Below, in pieces: positions 15,691-25,112 of a stretch of DNA of 64,000 bases (within the stretch, counting starts at the first letter, position 1; every line of letters begins with the position of its first letter). The notes under the pieces are model-generated. The model made no database searches. It was not told the origin of the DNA and saw nothing but the letters and a program-made list of their open reading frames with translations. The translations under genes and the position numbers were made by a program. This stretch comes from an uncultured Pseudomonadota bacterium (GTDB lineage Bacteria > Myxococcota_A > Bradymonadia > Bradymonadales > Bradymonadaceae). The DNA is taken from the NCBI GenBank assembly GCA_913057905.1, contig CAJXPB010000003.1, positions 248,001-312,000 on the forward strand. The letters are read 5' to 3'.

Positions 15691-17100
15691 GTGAGTGATT
15701 ACGACGTGGTAGTCATCGGAAGTGGGCCGGGCGGATACGTGGCAGCGATTCGGGCGGCTCAGGCCGGGCTCGAGACGGCGATCGTCGAGAAGGAAGAGAC
15801 GGAGCGGCTGGGTGGCACCTGTCTGTTGCGCGGCTGCATTCCCACCAAGGCGATGCTGCAGACAGCCGAGCTGGCCGAGAAGTTCGACCACGCCGAGGAC
15901 TTCGGGCTCGATGTCGACGGCTCGGGCGTCGACATGGAGAAGATGGCCGCCTACCGCGACAAGAACATCAATAAAAATGCGCGCGGCGTCGGGTATCTGA
16001 TGAAGAAAAACGGCGTCGACGTCCACTTCGGCCACGGCCGGCTCGGCGATCGCGGCGAAGTCAACGTCGAAAAGGAAGACGGATCGACCGAGACGCTGAA
16101 TACCGAACACGCCATTCTGGCGACGGGCTCGGAGTGCGGCGGTCTGCCGTTTATCGAGACCGATGGCGAGCGCATCCTCAACTCCGATCAGCTCCTGCAG
16201 TACGAGGAGATCCCGGAGCATCTGGTGATCCTGGGCGCCGGCGCCGTGGGCACCGAATACGGCAGTTGCTTCAAGCGATACGGTTCCGAGGTGACCATCA
16301 TCGAGATGGAGGACCACGTCCTGCCGCTGGAGGACGCCGAGGTCTCCGACGAGCTCGAAAAGTCGTTCGGCCGTCAGGGTATCGACGTGCGCACCTCGTC
16401 GAAGGTCACTGACGTGAAGGTCGTCGACGATGGCGTCGAGGCAGTCGTCGAAGGCACCGACGGCGGTGACTCCGAAGTCATCGAGGGCTCGCACTTTCTG
16501 GTCGCCGTCGGGCGTCGCCCCGTGACCGGCGACTGCGGCATCGAAAACACCGCCATCGAGCTGGATGACCGCGGCTGCGTGCCGGTCGACGAGTACTACC
16601 AGACCGACGAAGATTGGGTCTACGCCATCGGCGACATCCTCGACAATCCGTGGCTGGCCCACATCGCCTCCCACGAGGGCATCGTCGCCGTCGACCACAT
16701 CGCCGACGACGACCCGCACCCGATCAACTACGACCACACGCCGATGTGCACCTACTGCTCGCCTGAGGTCGCCTCGGTGGGGCTGACGGAGGCCGAAGCC
16801 GAGGAGCGCGGCTACGACGTCAAGACGGGCAAGTTTCCGTTTTCGGCCATCGGCAAAGCCACGATCGTCGGCCAGGAAGAAGGCTTCGTGAAGATCGTCA
16901 GCGAAGAGAAATACGACGAGCTTCTGGGTCTGCACATCATCGGCCCGAAGGCCACCGAGCTTATCACCGAGGGGACGGTCGCCATGAAGCTCGAGTCGAC
17001 GGTCCTCGAGGTCGAGCACACCATCCACCCGCACCCGACGCTCTCGGAGGCCGTCGGCGAAGCCGCCCACGATGTGATGGGCGAGACCCTCCACGCCTGA
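15691..17100 (+). CDS. lpdA: Dihydrolipoyl dehydrogenase (E3)
   Basis: A 469-residue FAD disulfide oxidoreductase starting at GTG 15691 with a strong AAGGAG site. The N-terminal dinucleotide fold has GSGPGGYVAA. The redox pair is in GGTCLLRGCIPTKAM near residues 44-56. The NAD-binding motif GAGAVGTEYGS is near 181, and the C-terminal interface carries the active-site histidines in HTIHPHPTLSEA. The enzyme re-oxidises dihydrolipoyl groups of 2-oxo acid dehydrogenase complexes. The E2 gene follows 140 bp downstream in the same direction; no E1 genes are in the window. Confidence 0.95.
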   Translation: MSDYDVVVIGSGPGGYVAAIRAAQAGLETAIVEKEETERLGGTCLLRGCIPTKAMLQTAELAEKFDHAEDFGLDVDGSGVDMEKMAAYRDKNINKNARGVGYLMKKNGVDVHFGHGRLGDRGEVNVEKEDGSTETLNTEHAILATGSECGGLPFIETDGERILNSDQLLQYEEIPEHLVILGAGAVGTEYGSCFKRYGSEVTIIEMEDHVLPLEDAEVSDELEKSFGRQGIDVRTSSKVTDVKVVDDGVEAVVEGTDGGDSEVIEGSHFLVAVGRRPVTGDCGIENTAIELDDRGCVPVDEYYQTDEDWVYAIGDILDNPWLAHIASHEGIVAVDHIADDDPHPINYDHTPMCTYCSPEVASVGLTEAEAEERGYDVKTGKFPFSAIGKATIVGQEEGFVKIVSEEKYDELLGLHIIGPKATELITEGTVAMKLESTVLEVEHTIHPHPTLSEAVGEAAHDVMGETLHA

Positions 17101-17112
17101 CCGATGGTCATT

Positions 17113-17140
17113 CGGGCGGATCCTGCACCGGATCCGCCCG
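17113..17140 (+). terminator. Terminator-like hairpin after lpdA
   Basis: A perfect 11-bp inverted repeat: CGGGCGGATCC at 17113-17123, loop TGCACC, GGATCCGCCCG at 17130-17140, starting 12 bp after the lpdA stop. There is no T-tract, so it may be an RNA-processing or attenuating structure rather than a full intrinsic terminator. Confidence 0.5.
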
Positions 17141-17240
17141 AGCAACCATCTTCGAGGCGAGTTGTCAAAATCGGCGGGCGCGACTATGAGTCCTCCCGGC
17201 GATCCGATGCATGAATGTGAGTTCCCAGCGAGGTTCAGGG

Positions 17241-18614
17241 ATGCGAAACGAAGTGGTGATGCCCCAGATGGGCGAGTCGGTCACCGAAGGTACGGTGACG
17301 ACCTGGTTCAAAGAAGTCGGAGACTACGTCGAGCGTGACGAAGCGCTGCTCGAGATCACGACCGACAAGGTCGACTCCGAAGTCGCCAGCCCCGCCGAGG
17401 GCGTCCTGGTCGAGCGGCTCGTCGATCCCGGTGAGACCGTCGAGGTCGACACCGTCATCGCCGTGCTCGACAGCGAAGCCGACGAAGGCGAAGTCCCGGC
17501 AGATGCCGGCGACAGCGCGTCCGACGATTCCGACTCGGATCGAGACGAAACCGAAGCGCGAGATTCCGGCACGGACGGCTCGGTCGCCACCGACCAAGGC
17601 TCCGAGACGACCGCGTCGTCGGCCGACAGAAGTGCGGGCCTGGAGTCCTCCGGCGACGGTGAATTTCCCTCTAAAGAGGAGCTTCGCCGGACCCGTTCGA
17701 CCCCGTTGGTTCGGCGCATCGCCGACGAACACGGAATCGACGATCTGACTCGAATCGACGGGTCGGGACTGTCGGGCCGGGTCACCAAAGACGACATCCT
17801 GGCCTACATCGAAGAGGGCAAACACGAGGCGCCGGCCCGCCAGCCGACGCAACCGAGTGCGCCCAGCCAAGGCCGTGCGCCGCGCGGCGACATCGAGATG
17901 CCCGACGTCGACGTCGGCGAACGCGACCGCGTCGAGATGCTGTCTCCGCAGCGCAAGATGATCGCCGAGCACATGGTCAAAAGCCGCTCGGTCAGCGCCC
18001 ACGCCCAGACGGTCCACGAGGTCGACTTCTCGAACGTCGTCGAGGCCAGAAAGCAGCGCAAACAGGAGTTCGCCGACCGCGGTGTGAAACTGACCTACAC
18101 CGCATACATCATGAAGGCGGCGGCCGACGCACTGCGCGAGTTTCCGATGGTCAACGCCGCGATGGACCCCGATGAGGAGCACATCATCTACCGGGGCGAC
18201 ATCGACATCGGCATGGCCGTGGCGCTCGATGGCAGCCTTATCGTGCCGAGCATCGATGGTGTCGACGAATTGAGTCTGCTGGGCATCGCGCGGCGGGTCA
18301 ACGACCTGGCCGAGCGCGCCCGAAACAAACAACTGAAGGCCGACGAAGTCGAGGGTGGCACCTTCACGGTGTCGAACCACGGCGTCTTCGGGCCGGAATT
18401 CGGCATTCCGATCATCAATCAGCCGCAGGCGGCCATCGTCTCGACCGGCGCGATCAAAAAGCGCGTCGTCGCCGACCAGGAGACCGGCGCCATCGAAGTG
18501 CGCCCGACCTCCTACTGGTGTCTGTCGTTCGACCACCGCGTCATCGACGGTGCCACGGCCGACAAATTCATGCGGTACATGCGCAAGACGATCGAAGAAT
18601 GGCCGGTCGACTGA
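17241..18614 (+). CDS. 2-oxo acid dehydrogenase E2 (dihydrolipoamide acyltransferase)
   Basis: A 457-residue protein starting MRNEVVMPQMGESVTEG; ATG 17241 has GAGG seven bases upstream, while the ATG at 17211 would add ten non-family residues. It has one lipoyl domain with the modified Lys in ITTDKVDSEV (about residue 43). A long Asp/Ser-rich linker follows to about 150. The E1/E3-binding domain has RSTPLVRRIADEHGIDDL and GLSGRVTKDDIL. The catalytic domain has the active-site motif DHRVIDGATADKF near the end. It acts with the adjacent E3. Whether the complex uses pyruvate, 2-oxoglutarate or branched-chain oxoacids cannot be decided here. Confidence 0.9.
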   Translation: MRNEVVMPQMGESVTEGTVTTWFKEVGDYVERDEALLEITTDKVDSEVASPAEGVLVERLVDPGETVEVDTVIAVLDSEADEGEVPADAGDSASDDSDSDRDETEARDSGTDGSVATDQGSETTASSADRSAGLESSGDGEFPSKEELRRTRSTPLVRRIADEHGIDDLTRIDGSGLSGRVTKDDILAYIEEGKHEAPARQPTQPSAPSQGRAPRGDIEMPDVDVGERDRVEMLSPQRKMIAEHMVKSRSVSAHAQTVHEVDFSNVVEARKQRKQEFADRGVKLTYTAYIMKAAADALREFPMVNAAMDPDEEHIIYRGDIDIGMAVALDGSLIVPSIDGVDELSLLGIARRVNDLAERARNKQLKADEVEGGTFTVSNHGVFGPEFGIPIINQPQAAIVSTGAIKKRVVADQETGAIEVRPTSYWCLSFDHRVIDGATADKFMRYMRKTIEEWPVD

Positions 18615-18688
18615 GCTGCCAGCTTGCGGCCGCCCCTCGGTGTGATTACCGTTCAACCTGACGTTGTACCTCTACACAGGAGTGTCTC

Positions 18689-19018
18689 ATGGGTGTCACG
18701 AAGATCACCTCCGACAATTTCGAAGACAAAGTCGTCAACGGCGAGCTGCCCTGGATCCTGGATCTCTGGGCTCCCTGGTGTGGCCCCTGCAAGAACCTCA
18801 GCCCGGTGATCGAAAAACTCGCCGAGGAGTACGAGGGCAAGGTCGAGGTCGGCAAGGTCAACGTCGACGAGGAACAGGAACTCGCCCAGGCCTTTCAGGT
18901 CCGCGGCATCCCGATGGTCGTGGCCATGCGCGGCGACGAGCCGCAGGACCACATGGTCGGCTTCTCCGGCGAGCAGCCGGTTCGCGAGCTCTTTGAAGGG
19001 TTGGCTCAGGGAGAGTGA
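18689..19018 (+). CDS. trxA: Thioredoxin
   Basis: A 109-residue protein with the active site WAPWCGPCK at about residues 28-36 and the cis-proline segment GIPMVV, a standard cytosolic thioredoxin. ATG 18689 has AGGAG upstream. It reduces disulfides in target proteins with NADPH-thioredoxin reductase, which is not encoded here. Its stop overlaps the GTG of the following TPR gene, so the two are coupled; fused or adjacent thioredoxin and TPR proteins (as in CnoX-like chaperedoxins) act in protein folding, a possible hint at a joint role. Confidence 0.93.
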   Translation: MGVTKITSDNFEDKVVNGELPWILDLWAPWCGPCKNLSPVIEKLAEEYEGKVEVGKVNVDEEQELAQAFQVRGIPMVVAMRGDEPQDHMVGFSGEQPVRELFEGLAQGE

Positions 19019-20505
19019 CTGCCTTGACGCAGACAACCGGCGTACAGGCACTGCCCGAGGGACAGCGCGAACAGTACCACCAGATCAACGATGAGATCGC
19101 GCGGATGACGGCCCGCCAGGCCGTCGACCACCTCGACGGCATTCTCGGACACATTCCCGACGACGACGAACACACCCTACTGCGTGCCGGCTTGATCGCC
19201 GAACGTGCCGATCTCCTCCTGGAGATGGGCCACCTGAGTGACGCCTGGGACGCCGTCCAGGCCTCGCTGGAAGCCGGCTGGACGAATCCCGACACCTACA
19301 GCCTGGCGGGATGGATCGCGTATACCGACGACCGACCGGGCCGGGCCCGCGAGCAATTCGACCGGGCGCTCGATGCCGACGAGGATCTCGTCAGCGCTCT
19401 GATGGGCCGCGGCCTGGCTCTGATGGAGGACGACGAACTTGAGCTGGCGCGATCCGACTTCAGCCACGCGATCCGGCTCGATCCCGAAAACCCCGAATTG
19501 TACAGTCTGCGCGGCGAAGTCTATCTGGGGCTGCGCGATCTGGAGCAGGCCGAGCGCGACGTCCGAAAGGCCCGGGAACTCGACGCCGAGGATCCCGAGT
19601 ACGGCATCGCCCTTGGCCGAATGCTGATGGTCCGCGGCGAGACCGAAGAGGCCCTCGAGGTCATCGACGATCTCCTCGACGAGGAGGATCCCGAACTCGA
19701 GCCGCTGCTGATGCGCAGCCACCTTCGATTGATCGGCGGCGACAGCGAGCAGGCGCGACGCGATGCCATCCGTGCCTCGAATCACTACCCCGACGAGGCC
19801 TTCGCCTTCGTCCAGCTCGCCCATTCGCAGCTCGCCGACGGAAACCTGTCGCTTGCGCTGAAAGCGGCCGAACGCGCCGTGCGCCTCGACTCGAGCCTTC
19901 CCGACGGGTACATGGTCCGAGGGACGGCCCGGCAGATGCAGGGCCAGCCCGAAGAGGCGCAGGAAGACCTGGAGCGTGCCGGGCAGGCCCCCGCCGAATT
20001 GCCGATGTTTCTGCTCGGCCCCTTCTACGATGTGCTCGAGGCGGGCGGCTACCACCAGTCGATGCGCGACCTGCTGCGCCAGTACCGTCAGATGTACAGC
20101 GGCGAGACTGGCCCCGGCCAGATGGGCGGCGAGTTTCCCGGCGGGATGGGAGGCGAGATGCCGGACCCCGAGGAGATGATGGGGCAGATCTTCGACGAAT
20201 CGGGCGAACTCGACGAGCGGCTCAAACCCTTTCTGGAGATGGCCGTCCAGAACGCGCCCAGCATCCTCAAGAATCTGCCACCCGGGTTGCTCAAAGGGAT
20301 GGGCGGCCTGGACCCCGATCGACTCGACGAGATGGATCTGTCGAATCTGTCGTCCGATGAGATCGAATCGCAGATGAAGCAGATCTACCAGATGTTTCAG
20401 TCCGGGGAGAACCCGTTCGAGCAGTTTGACACCGGCGACGCGGGCGGCCCCGAGGGCCCTGAAGGCACCGACGGATCGACCGACACATCCGACGACGACG
20501 AGTAG
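19015..20505 (+). CDS. TPR-repeat protein coupled to thioredoxin
   Basis: A 496-residue protein starting at GTG 19015, overlapping the trxA stop by 4 bp with CAGGGAGA just upstream. Residues about 20-340 form tandem tetratricopeptide repeats, such as DPENPELYSLRGEVYLGLRD and YPDEAFAFVQLAHSQLADGN. The tail is Met/Gly-rich around 365-390 and ends in a very acidic stretch. No signal peptide is present. TPR arrays bind partner proteins. The coupling with thioredoxin suggests a scaffold or co-chaperone role, but no specific function can be claimed. Confidence 0.8.
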   Translation: MTALTQTTGVQALPEGQREQYHQINDEIARMTARQAVDHLDGILGHIPDDDEHTLLRAGLIAERADLLLEMGHLSDAWDAVQASLEAGWTNPDTYSLAGWIAYTDDRPGRAREQFDRALDADEDLVSALMGRGLALMEDDELELARSDFSHAIRLDPENPELYSLRGEVYLGLRDLEQAERDVRKARELDAEDPEYGIALGRMLMVRGETEEALEVIDDLLDEEDPELEPLLMRSHLRLIGGDSEQARRDAIRASNHYPDEAFAFVQLAHSQLADGNLSLALKAAERAVRLDSSLPDGYMVRGTARQMQGQPEEAQEDLERAGQAPAELPMFLLGPFYDVLEAGGYHQSMRDLLRQYRQMYSGETGPGQMGGEFPGGMGGEMPDPEEMMGQIFDESGELDERLKPFLEMAVQNAPSILKNLPPGLLKGMGGLDPDRLDEMDLSNLSSDEIESQMKQIYQMFQSGENPFEQFDTGDAGGPEGPEGTDGSTDTSDDDE

Positions 20506-20715
20506 CCTCGCCGGACCTCTTTGCCCGACCTATTTGCCCAACCGACAGTTGGCGTTTACCTGTATGGGCTGTGAAACGATCCGGCCACCTGCGACATCAC
20601 AGGATCGGTTTGTCCCGATGTCGATGGCTGGACAAACGGTAGCCGCCTCCGTACATACCGGGGCGAGCTAAACCGCCGCCTCCAAATCCTCCCGCCGCAC
20701 CGACCCTGCACACTC

Positions 20716-23295
20716 ATGTCGAAACTCGTCATTGTTGAATCCCCCGCGAAGGCCAAGACGATCCAGAAGTACCTGCCCGGGGACTTTGACGTCCGCGCCT
20801 CGTACGGCCACATCCGAGACCTGCCCGACAACAAAAGTCAGGTTCCCAAGAAGTATCGCGATGAACCGTGGGCAAAGCTCGGGGTCGATACCGAGCACGA
20901 CTTCGAGGCGGTCTACGTCGTCCAGAACAAGCGCTCGCGCCAGACGATCAAGGACCTCAAGAAGAAACTGAAAGACTGCGAGGAGCTGTATCTTGCGACG
21001 GACGAAGACCGCGAGGGAGAGGCGATCTCCTGGCACCTGGTCGAAGAACTCAGCCCGAAGGTGCCCAGCAAACGGATGGTCTTCCACGAGATCACCCGGA
21101 CGGCGATCGAAGCCGCGCTGGAGGACACCCGAGACATCGATGACAACCTGGTCGCCGCTCAGGAGACCCGCCGTATTCTGGACCGCCTGGTCGGTTATCC
21201 GCTGTCGCTTCTGGTCAGCCAGAAGATCAGCTACGGACTGTCTGCCGGGCGCGTGCAGTCGGTCGCCCTCCGACTTCTCGTCGAGCGCGAGCGCGAGCGA
21301 CGTCGCTTCAAGATCGGCACCTACTGGGACCTGAAGGCCCAGCTCGACGAAAAGGGTGACAACTTCGAGGCTCGGCTTCGCAGCGTCGACGGCACCCGCG
21401 TCGCCCGCGGCAAGGATTTCGACGAGACGACCGGCAAGATCAAAGAGGGCAAAGACGTCCTGCTTCTGGACGAGGACGACGCCCAGAAACTGCAGAAGCG
21501 CCTGGTCGGAAAGCCCTTTTCGGTCGAAAACATCAAGCACCGAAGTTACACGACCTCGCCGAAGGCGCCGTTCATCACGTCGACGCTCCAGCAGGAGGCA
21601 AACCGCAAGCTGGGGCTGTCGGCCGGCCAGACGATGAGCATCGCGCAGGACCTGTATGAGAACGGGTTTATCACCTACCACCGTACCGACAGCGTGAACC
21701 TGTCGAAGCAGGCCACCGACGCCGCTCGCGATGCGGCGCGCGGTCTCTACGGCTCCGAATACGTGCGCAACAAGCCGCGAAACTACTCCTCGAGCACCGG
21801 AAACGCTCAGGAGGCCCACGAGGCGATCCGCCCGACCGGCGACGCCTTCGTTCACCCCGAAAAATCGGGACTCTCGGGTATCAAGCAGCGGCTGTATGAC
21901 CTGATCTGGAAGCGCACCGTCGCCTGTCAGATGGCCGACGCCAAAAAGACCAGCATCAAGGTCGATCTGGGCGTCAAGGTCGACGGACACCACGCGAGCT
22001 TCCGCGCCAGCGGCACCCGCATCGACTTTCCCGGATTCATTCGGGCCTACGTCGAGGGCAGCGACGACCCCGACGCGGTGCTCGAAGACCAGGAATCGCT
22101 GCTTCCGGAGCTCGATGAAGGACAGGATGTCGATTGCACCGACATCGAGGCGATCGGCCACGAGACCCGTCCGCCCCGGCGATTCACCGAGGCGTCGTTG
22201 GTCAAAGAACTCGAGGAACAGGGCGTCGGCCGACCGAGTACCTACGCCTCGATCCTCGACAAGATCACCCGGGAACGCGGCCAGAACAAAAACCAGCAGT
22301 ATGCCCTGCAGGATGGCAAGACCCTGATCCCGACCTACCTGGGATTTGCCATCACCGAACTCCTCGAGGAGCACTTCGAGGGGCTGGTCAACACGAACTT
22401 CACCGCCCGCATGGAGGGCGAACTCGACGCCATCGCCCGCGGCGAAGAATCGAAGGTCGAATACCTGCACAAATTCTACCGCGAGAAGGACGCGCTGCGC
22501 GACCAGATCGAACGCGGCGAAGAGGAGATCGACAAGGAGAAGGCGCGGACGGTCGATCTGGAGGAGTTCCCGGCGACCCTGCGCGTGGGCCGCTACGGCG
22601 CCTACGTGGTCATCGAAGAGGACGGCGAAGAAAAAACCGTCGATGTGCCCGATGGCGTGGCGCCCGCAGACCTCGACTACGAGAAGGTCATCGAACAGCT
22701 CCGCCGCAAGGAGGAGGGGCCGACGCCCCTGGGTACGGATCCCGACTCCGGCGAGCCGGTGTATCTCAAGAACGGCCGGTACGGCTGGTATCTTCAACTC
22801 GGCGAGCGAAACGACGACGGCCCCAAACCCAAGACGGCGTCGGTTCCCGACGGTGTCGAGCCGGAGAACGTCGACCTGAAGGAGGCGCTGAAGTTCCTGT
22901 CGCTTCCCCGAGAGATCGGCAACCATCCCGAGGACAACAACACGATCGAAGCGGGGATCGGCCGCTACGGGCCGTATGTGCGCCACACTGCCGAGGGCAA
23001 AAGCAAGCCGACCTACGCCAGTCTGAACAAAATCGACGAGGTCTTCGAGGTCGGCGTCGACGAGGCCGTCGAATTGCTGAAGGCCAAGCGGAATAAGAGC
23101 GGCAGTCAGCGCAATGTGATCAAGGACCTGGGCGAGGACCCCGACAGCGGCGACGACGTCCGTGTCTTGAACGGACGCTACGGGCCGTACGTGAAGGCGG
23201 GCAAAACCAACGCCTCACTCCCCGACGACCAGGAGCCCAAAGAGGTGACCCTCGAACAGGCGATGGAACTGATCCAGAAAAAGCGAGCCAAATGA
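20716..23295 (+). CDS. topA: DNA topoisomerase I
   Basis: An 859-residue type IA topoisomerase. The Toprim domain begins KLVIVESPAKAKTIQKYLP and has the acidic metal triad in TDEDREGEAISWHL. The catalytic tyrosine is in GFITYHRTDSVNLS near residue 320. The C-terminal half has several lysine/glycine repeats of the type NGRYGWYLQLG and NGRYGPYVKAG (topoisomerase C-terminal repeats) and no cysteine zinc ribbons. It relaxes negative supercoils. The length is typical. Identity is secure. Confidence 0.96.
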   Translation: MSKLVIVESPAKAKTIQKYLPGDFDVRASYGHIRDLPDNKSQVPKKYRDEPWAKLGVDTEHDFEAVYVVQNKRSRQTIKDLKKKLKDCEELYLATDEDREGEAISWHLVEELSPKVPSKRMVFHEITRTAIEAALEDTRDIDDNLVAAQETRRILDRLVGYPLSLLVSQKISYGLSAGRVQSVALRLLVERERERRRFKIGTYWDLKAQLDEKGDNFEARLRSVDGTRVARGKDFDETTGKIKEGKDVLLLDEDDAQKLQKRLVGKPFSVENIKHRSYTTSPKAPFITSTLQQEANRKLGLSAGQTMSIAQDLYENGFITYHRTDSVNLSKQATDAARDAARGLYGSEYVRNKPRNYSSSTGNAQEAHEAIRPTGDAFVHPEKSGLSGIKQRLYDLIWKRTVACQMADAKKTSIKVDLGVKVDGHHASFRASGTRIDFPGFIRAYVEGSDDPDAVLEDQESLLPELDEGQDVDCTDIEAIGHETRPPRRFTEASLVKELEEQGVGRPSTYASILDKITRERGQNKNQQYALQDGKTLIPTYLGFAITELLEEHFEGLVNTNFTARMEGELDAIARGEESKVEYLHKFYREKDALRDQIERGEEEIDKEKARTVDLEEFPATLRVGRYGAYVVIEEDGEEKTVDVPDGVAPADLDYEKVIEQLRRKEEGPTPLGTDPDSGEPVYLKNGRYGWYLQLGERNDDGPKPKTASVPDGVEPENVDLKEALKFLSLPREIGNHPEDNNTIEAGIGRYGPYVRHTAEGKSKPTYASLNKIDEVFEVGVDEAVELLKAKRNKSGSQRNVIKDLGEDPDSGDDVRVLNGRYGPYVKAGKTNASLPDDQEPKEVTLEQAMELIQKKRAK

Positions 23296-23834
23296 CCATG
23301 AACCGAGCCGCCACCACCGCGCTGATGTGCCTCCTCTGCGCGGTCGCCGTCCCCGCTCTTGCCGCCGACGATGGCGATGCCCTCGATGAACTCCAGGGCA
23401 CCTGGGAGGCGACCAATTCTCTCGAAGATGCGCGCTCGAATATCGACGCCCAGATCGATGCGGTGGTCAGTGAGATGTCGTTCATCAAACGGCCGTTTGC
23501 ACGGCGGCGGCTGACCAAGGTCACCAAGCCGTGTCAGACGATGACCTTTGATCGGCTCGAAGAGGCTCGCGTGGAAATCCACTGCACGAGCCGCAAGGCC
23601 GCCGCCGCTCCACTGGATGGCACCCCCGTACGGTGGACCGACGAAGACGGCGAGACGTTTACACTGACCCAGAAAGTCGAAGAAGACCGGATCGTCCAGA
23701 CCTTCAAGGGTGAGGACGGCACGCGCCGCAACACCTACCGTCGCGAGGGCGACAGAATGATCCTGAACGCCAAGCTGACCTCGGACCAACTGCCCGAGCC
23801 GCTGACCTTCCGTCGGACCTTCGAGCGCAAATAG
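23292..23834 (+). CDS. Exported hypothetical protein
   Basis: A 180-residue protein overlapping the topA stop by 4 bp (ATGACCATGA; the second ATG at 23298 is also possible). A clear signal peptide ends at a PALA-A site near residue 25. The mature part is polar, with the beta-rich stretch ELQGTWEATNSLEDAR and later GETFTLTQKVEEDRIVQTF, which looks like a small lipocalin-type or beta-barrel fold. It is probably periplasmic. I do not recognise a named family. It converges on sctQ with no gap. Confidence 0.65.
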   Translation: MTMNRAATTALMCLLCAVAVPALAADDGDALDELQGTWEATNSLEDARSNIDAQIDAVVSEMSFIKRPFARRRLTKVTKPCQTMTFDRLEEARVEIHCTSRKAAAAPLDGTPVRWTDEDGETFTLTQKVEEDRIVQTFKGEDGTRRNTYRREGDRMILNAKLTSDQLPEPLTFRRTFERK

Positions 23835-25082
23835 TCACCGCTCGTCGAGCTCCAGCAGCCGGACGCCCAGCTCCCCCTCGATGTCGACGAGTTCCCCGCG
23901 ACCGAGCCGCCGGCCGTCGACGTACAGCTCCAGAGGTTCGCCGACCCGGCGGTCGAGCTCGATGACCTGACCTCCCGTCAGCTCCGAGATCTCTCGCAAC
24001 GTCAGCGAGGCCGTCCCCACCTGAACGTCCACGGCCACCGAGGGCGCCTCGAGCAATTCGGTCGCCTGCTCGGCGGTCGGAGCATCTTCGGCCTGTTCAT
24101 TCGTCGCATCGTCCATCGGTCGAACCTTCCGTGCACTGGGAGTTAAACTGTCGAGGGTGAGCTGCCAACGATCGGGCCCGGGAGAGACCCGACCGGTCAG
24201 AACATGTGAGACGCCAAACGGGGAGTCGGGCGACCGCACCTCAACCAACGCCGCCGTCGCATCGGGCTCAAACATCTCGGTCTCGAGCCCGTGTTCGGTG
24301 GGCAGAAGAATGTCACCGGGACCCAGGCCGAGGCATTCATCGACCGTGAGCGTCAGCCGCGCCAGGCTGACCGGCCAATGCTGTCGAAGTTCGCCCCAAT
24401 GTGAGCCGACGAGCTTCCGAAGGCGCTCGACCGGCGAGCCGATAGATTCTGCCGAGACGAGCCGCTCGACCATCGGTCCCGGCAGCCACAGTCGCACCAG
24501 CCCGCGTCCGGCGTCGGTCTCCAGCCCCAGGTCGACCTCGACGACTTCGTCAAACCCGTTCAGATCCTCGATCACCCAGTCTTGGGGCGGCGCTTCCGTT
24601 GGAAAGACGGCCGTCGCGCCGACCCTCTCCGACAGCCATCCGGCGACCCGCAGACACACGTAGGTCACCAGGCCGAAGTCCGACGGCTCGATCGCTTCGG
24701 GACGGCGCACGACATTCGGCTCCCCCCAGAGACTCTCGAGCCACCGATCGACCAGCAGGCGATCGACGGCGAGCACGCCGGCCTCGGTGCCGGGTGGCGT
24801 AAAGAACTGGGTCACAAAACCCTGTCCGAATTCGGGCTCGACTCCATCCTCCCGGACCTCGACGCTCGGCGGCCCCACCCCGTGCCGGATCCCGGTGAGG
24901 GACTCCAGAAGATCGTCCAGCTCGTCGAACCCCTCCGCGACCCCGGCGAACCTCCGGCGCACTCCATTGATCAGCTCGACGCTGCGACGTGACACCTTCG
25001 GCAGCCGCCCCCAGTCGTAGGGCGCCACTCCCGACTTCGTCGGGGCAGCCGCCGCTCGCGTCGTTTCATTCGAATCCAGCAT
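23835..25082 (-). CDS. sctQ: Type III secretion C-ring protein SctQ (SpoA domain)
   Basis: A 415-residue protein. The N-terminal part LPKVSRRSVELINGVRRRF is similar to the start of SctQ/FliM-like proteins. The C-terminal 70 residues (about 345-412) form a SpoA domain: VQVGTASLTLREISELTGGQVIELDR, then LYVDGRRLGRGELVDIEGELGVRLLEL. Such proteins build the cytoplasmic sorting platform of non-flagellar type III secretion systems. ATG 25082 has a GGGAGG site. The upstream gene encodes an SctP-like protein 30 bp away. No other secretion genes are in the window, so the pair is isolated here. Confidence 0.75.
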   Translation of the reverse strand: MLDSNETTRAAAAPTKSGVAPYDWGRLPKVSRRSVELINGVRRRFAGVAEGFDELDDLLESLTGIRHGVGPPSVEVREDGVEPEFGQGFVTQFFTPPGTEAGVLAVDRLLVDRWLESLWGEPNVVRRPEAIEPSDFGLVTYVCLRVAGWLSERVGATAVFPTEAPPQDWVIEDLNGFDEVVEVDLGLETDAGRGLVRLWLPGPMVERLVSAESIGSPVERLRKLVGSHWGELRQHWPVSLARLTLTVDECLGLGPGDILLPTEHGLETEMFEPDATAALVEVRSPDSPFGVSHVLTGRVSPGPDRWQLTLDSLTPSARKVRPMDDATNEQAEDAPTAEQATELLEAPSVAVDVQVGTASLTLREISELTGGQVIELDRRVGEPLELYVDGRRLGRGELVDIEGELGVRLLELDER

Positions 25083-25112
25083 GGTTTAATCCCTCCCAGC
25101 TCGAACGCATGT

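Noticed and set aside
15616..17145. A 509-codon open frame opposite lpdA
   Set aside because: Antisense shadow of lpdA with no independent motif or start signal.
20668..22986. A 772-codon open frame opposite topA
   Set aside because: Antisense shadow of topA, whose motifs are unambiguous.
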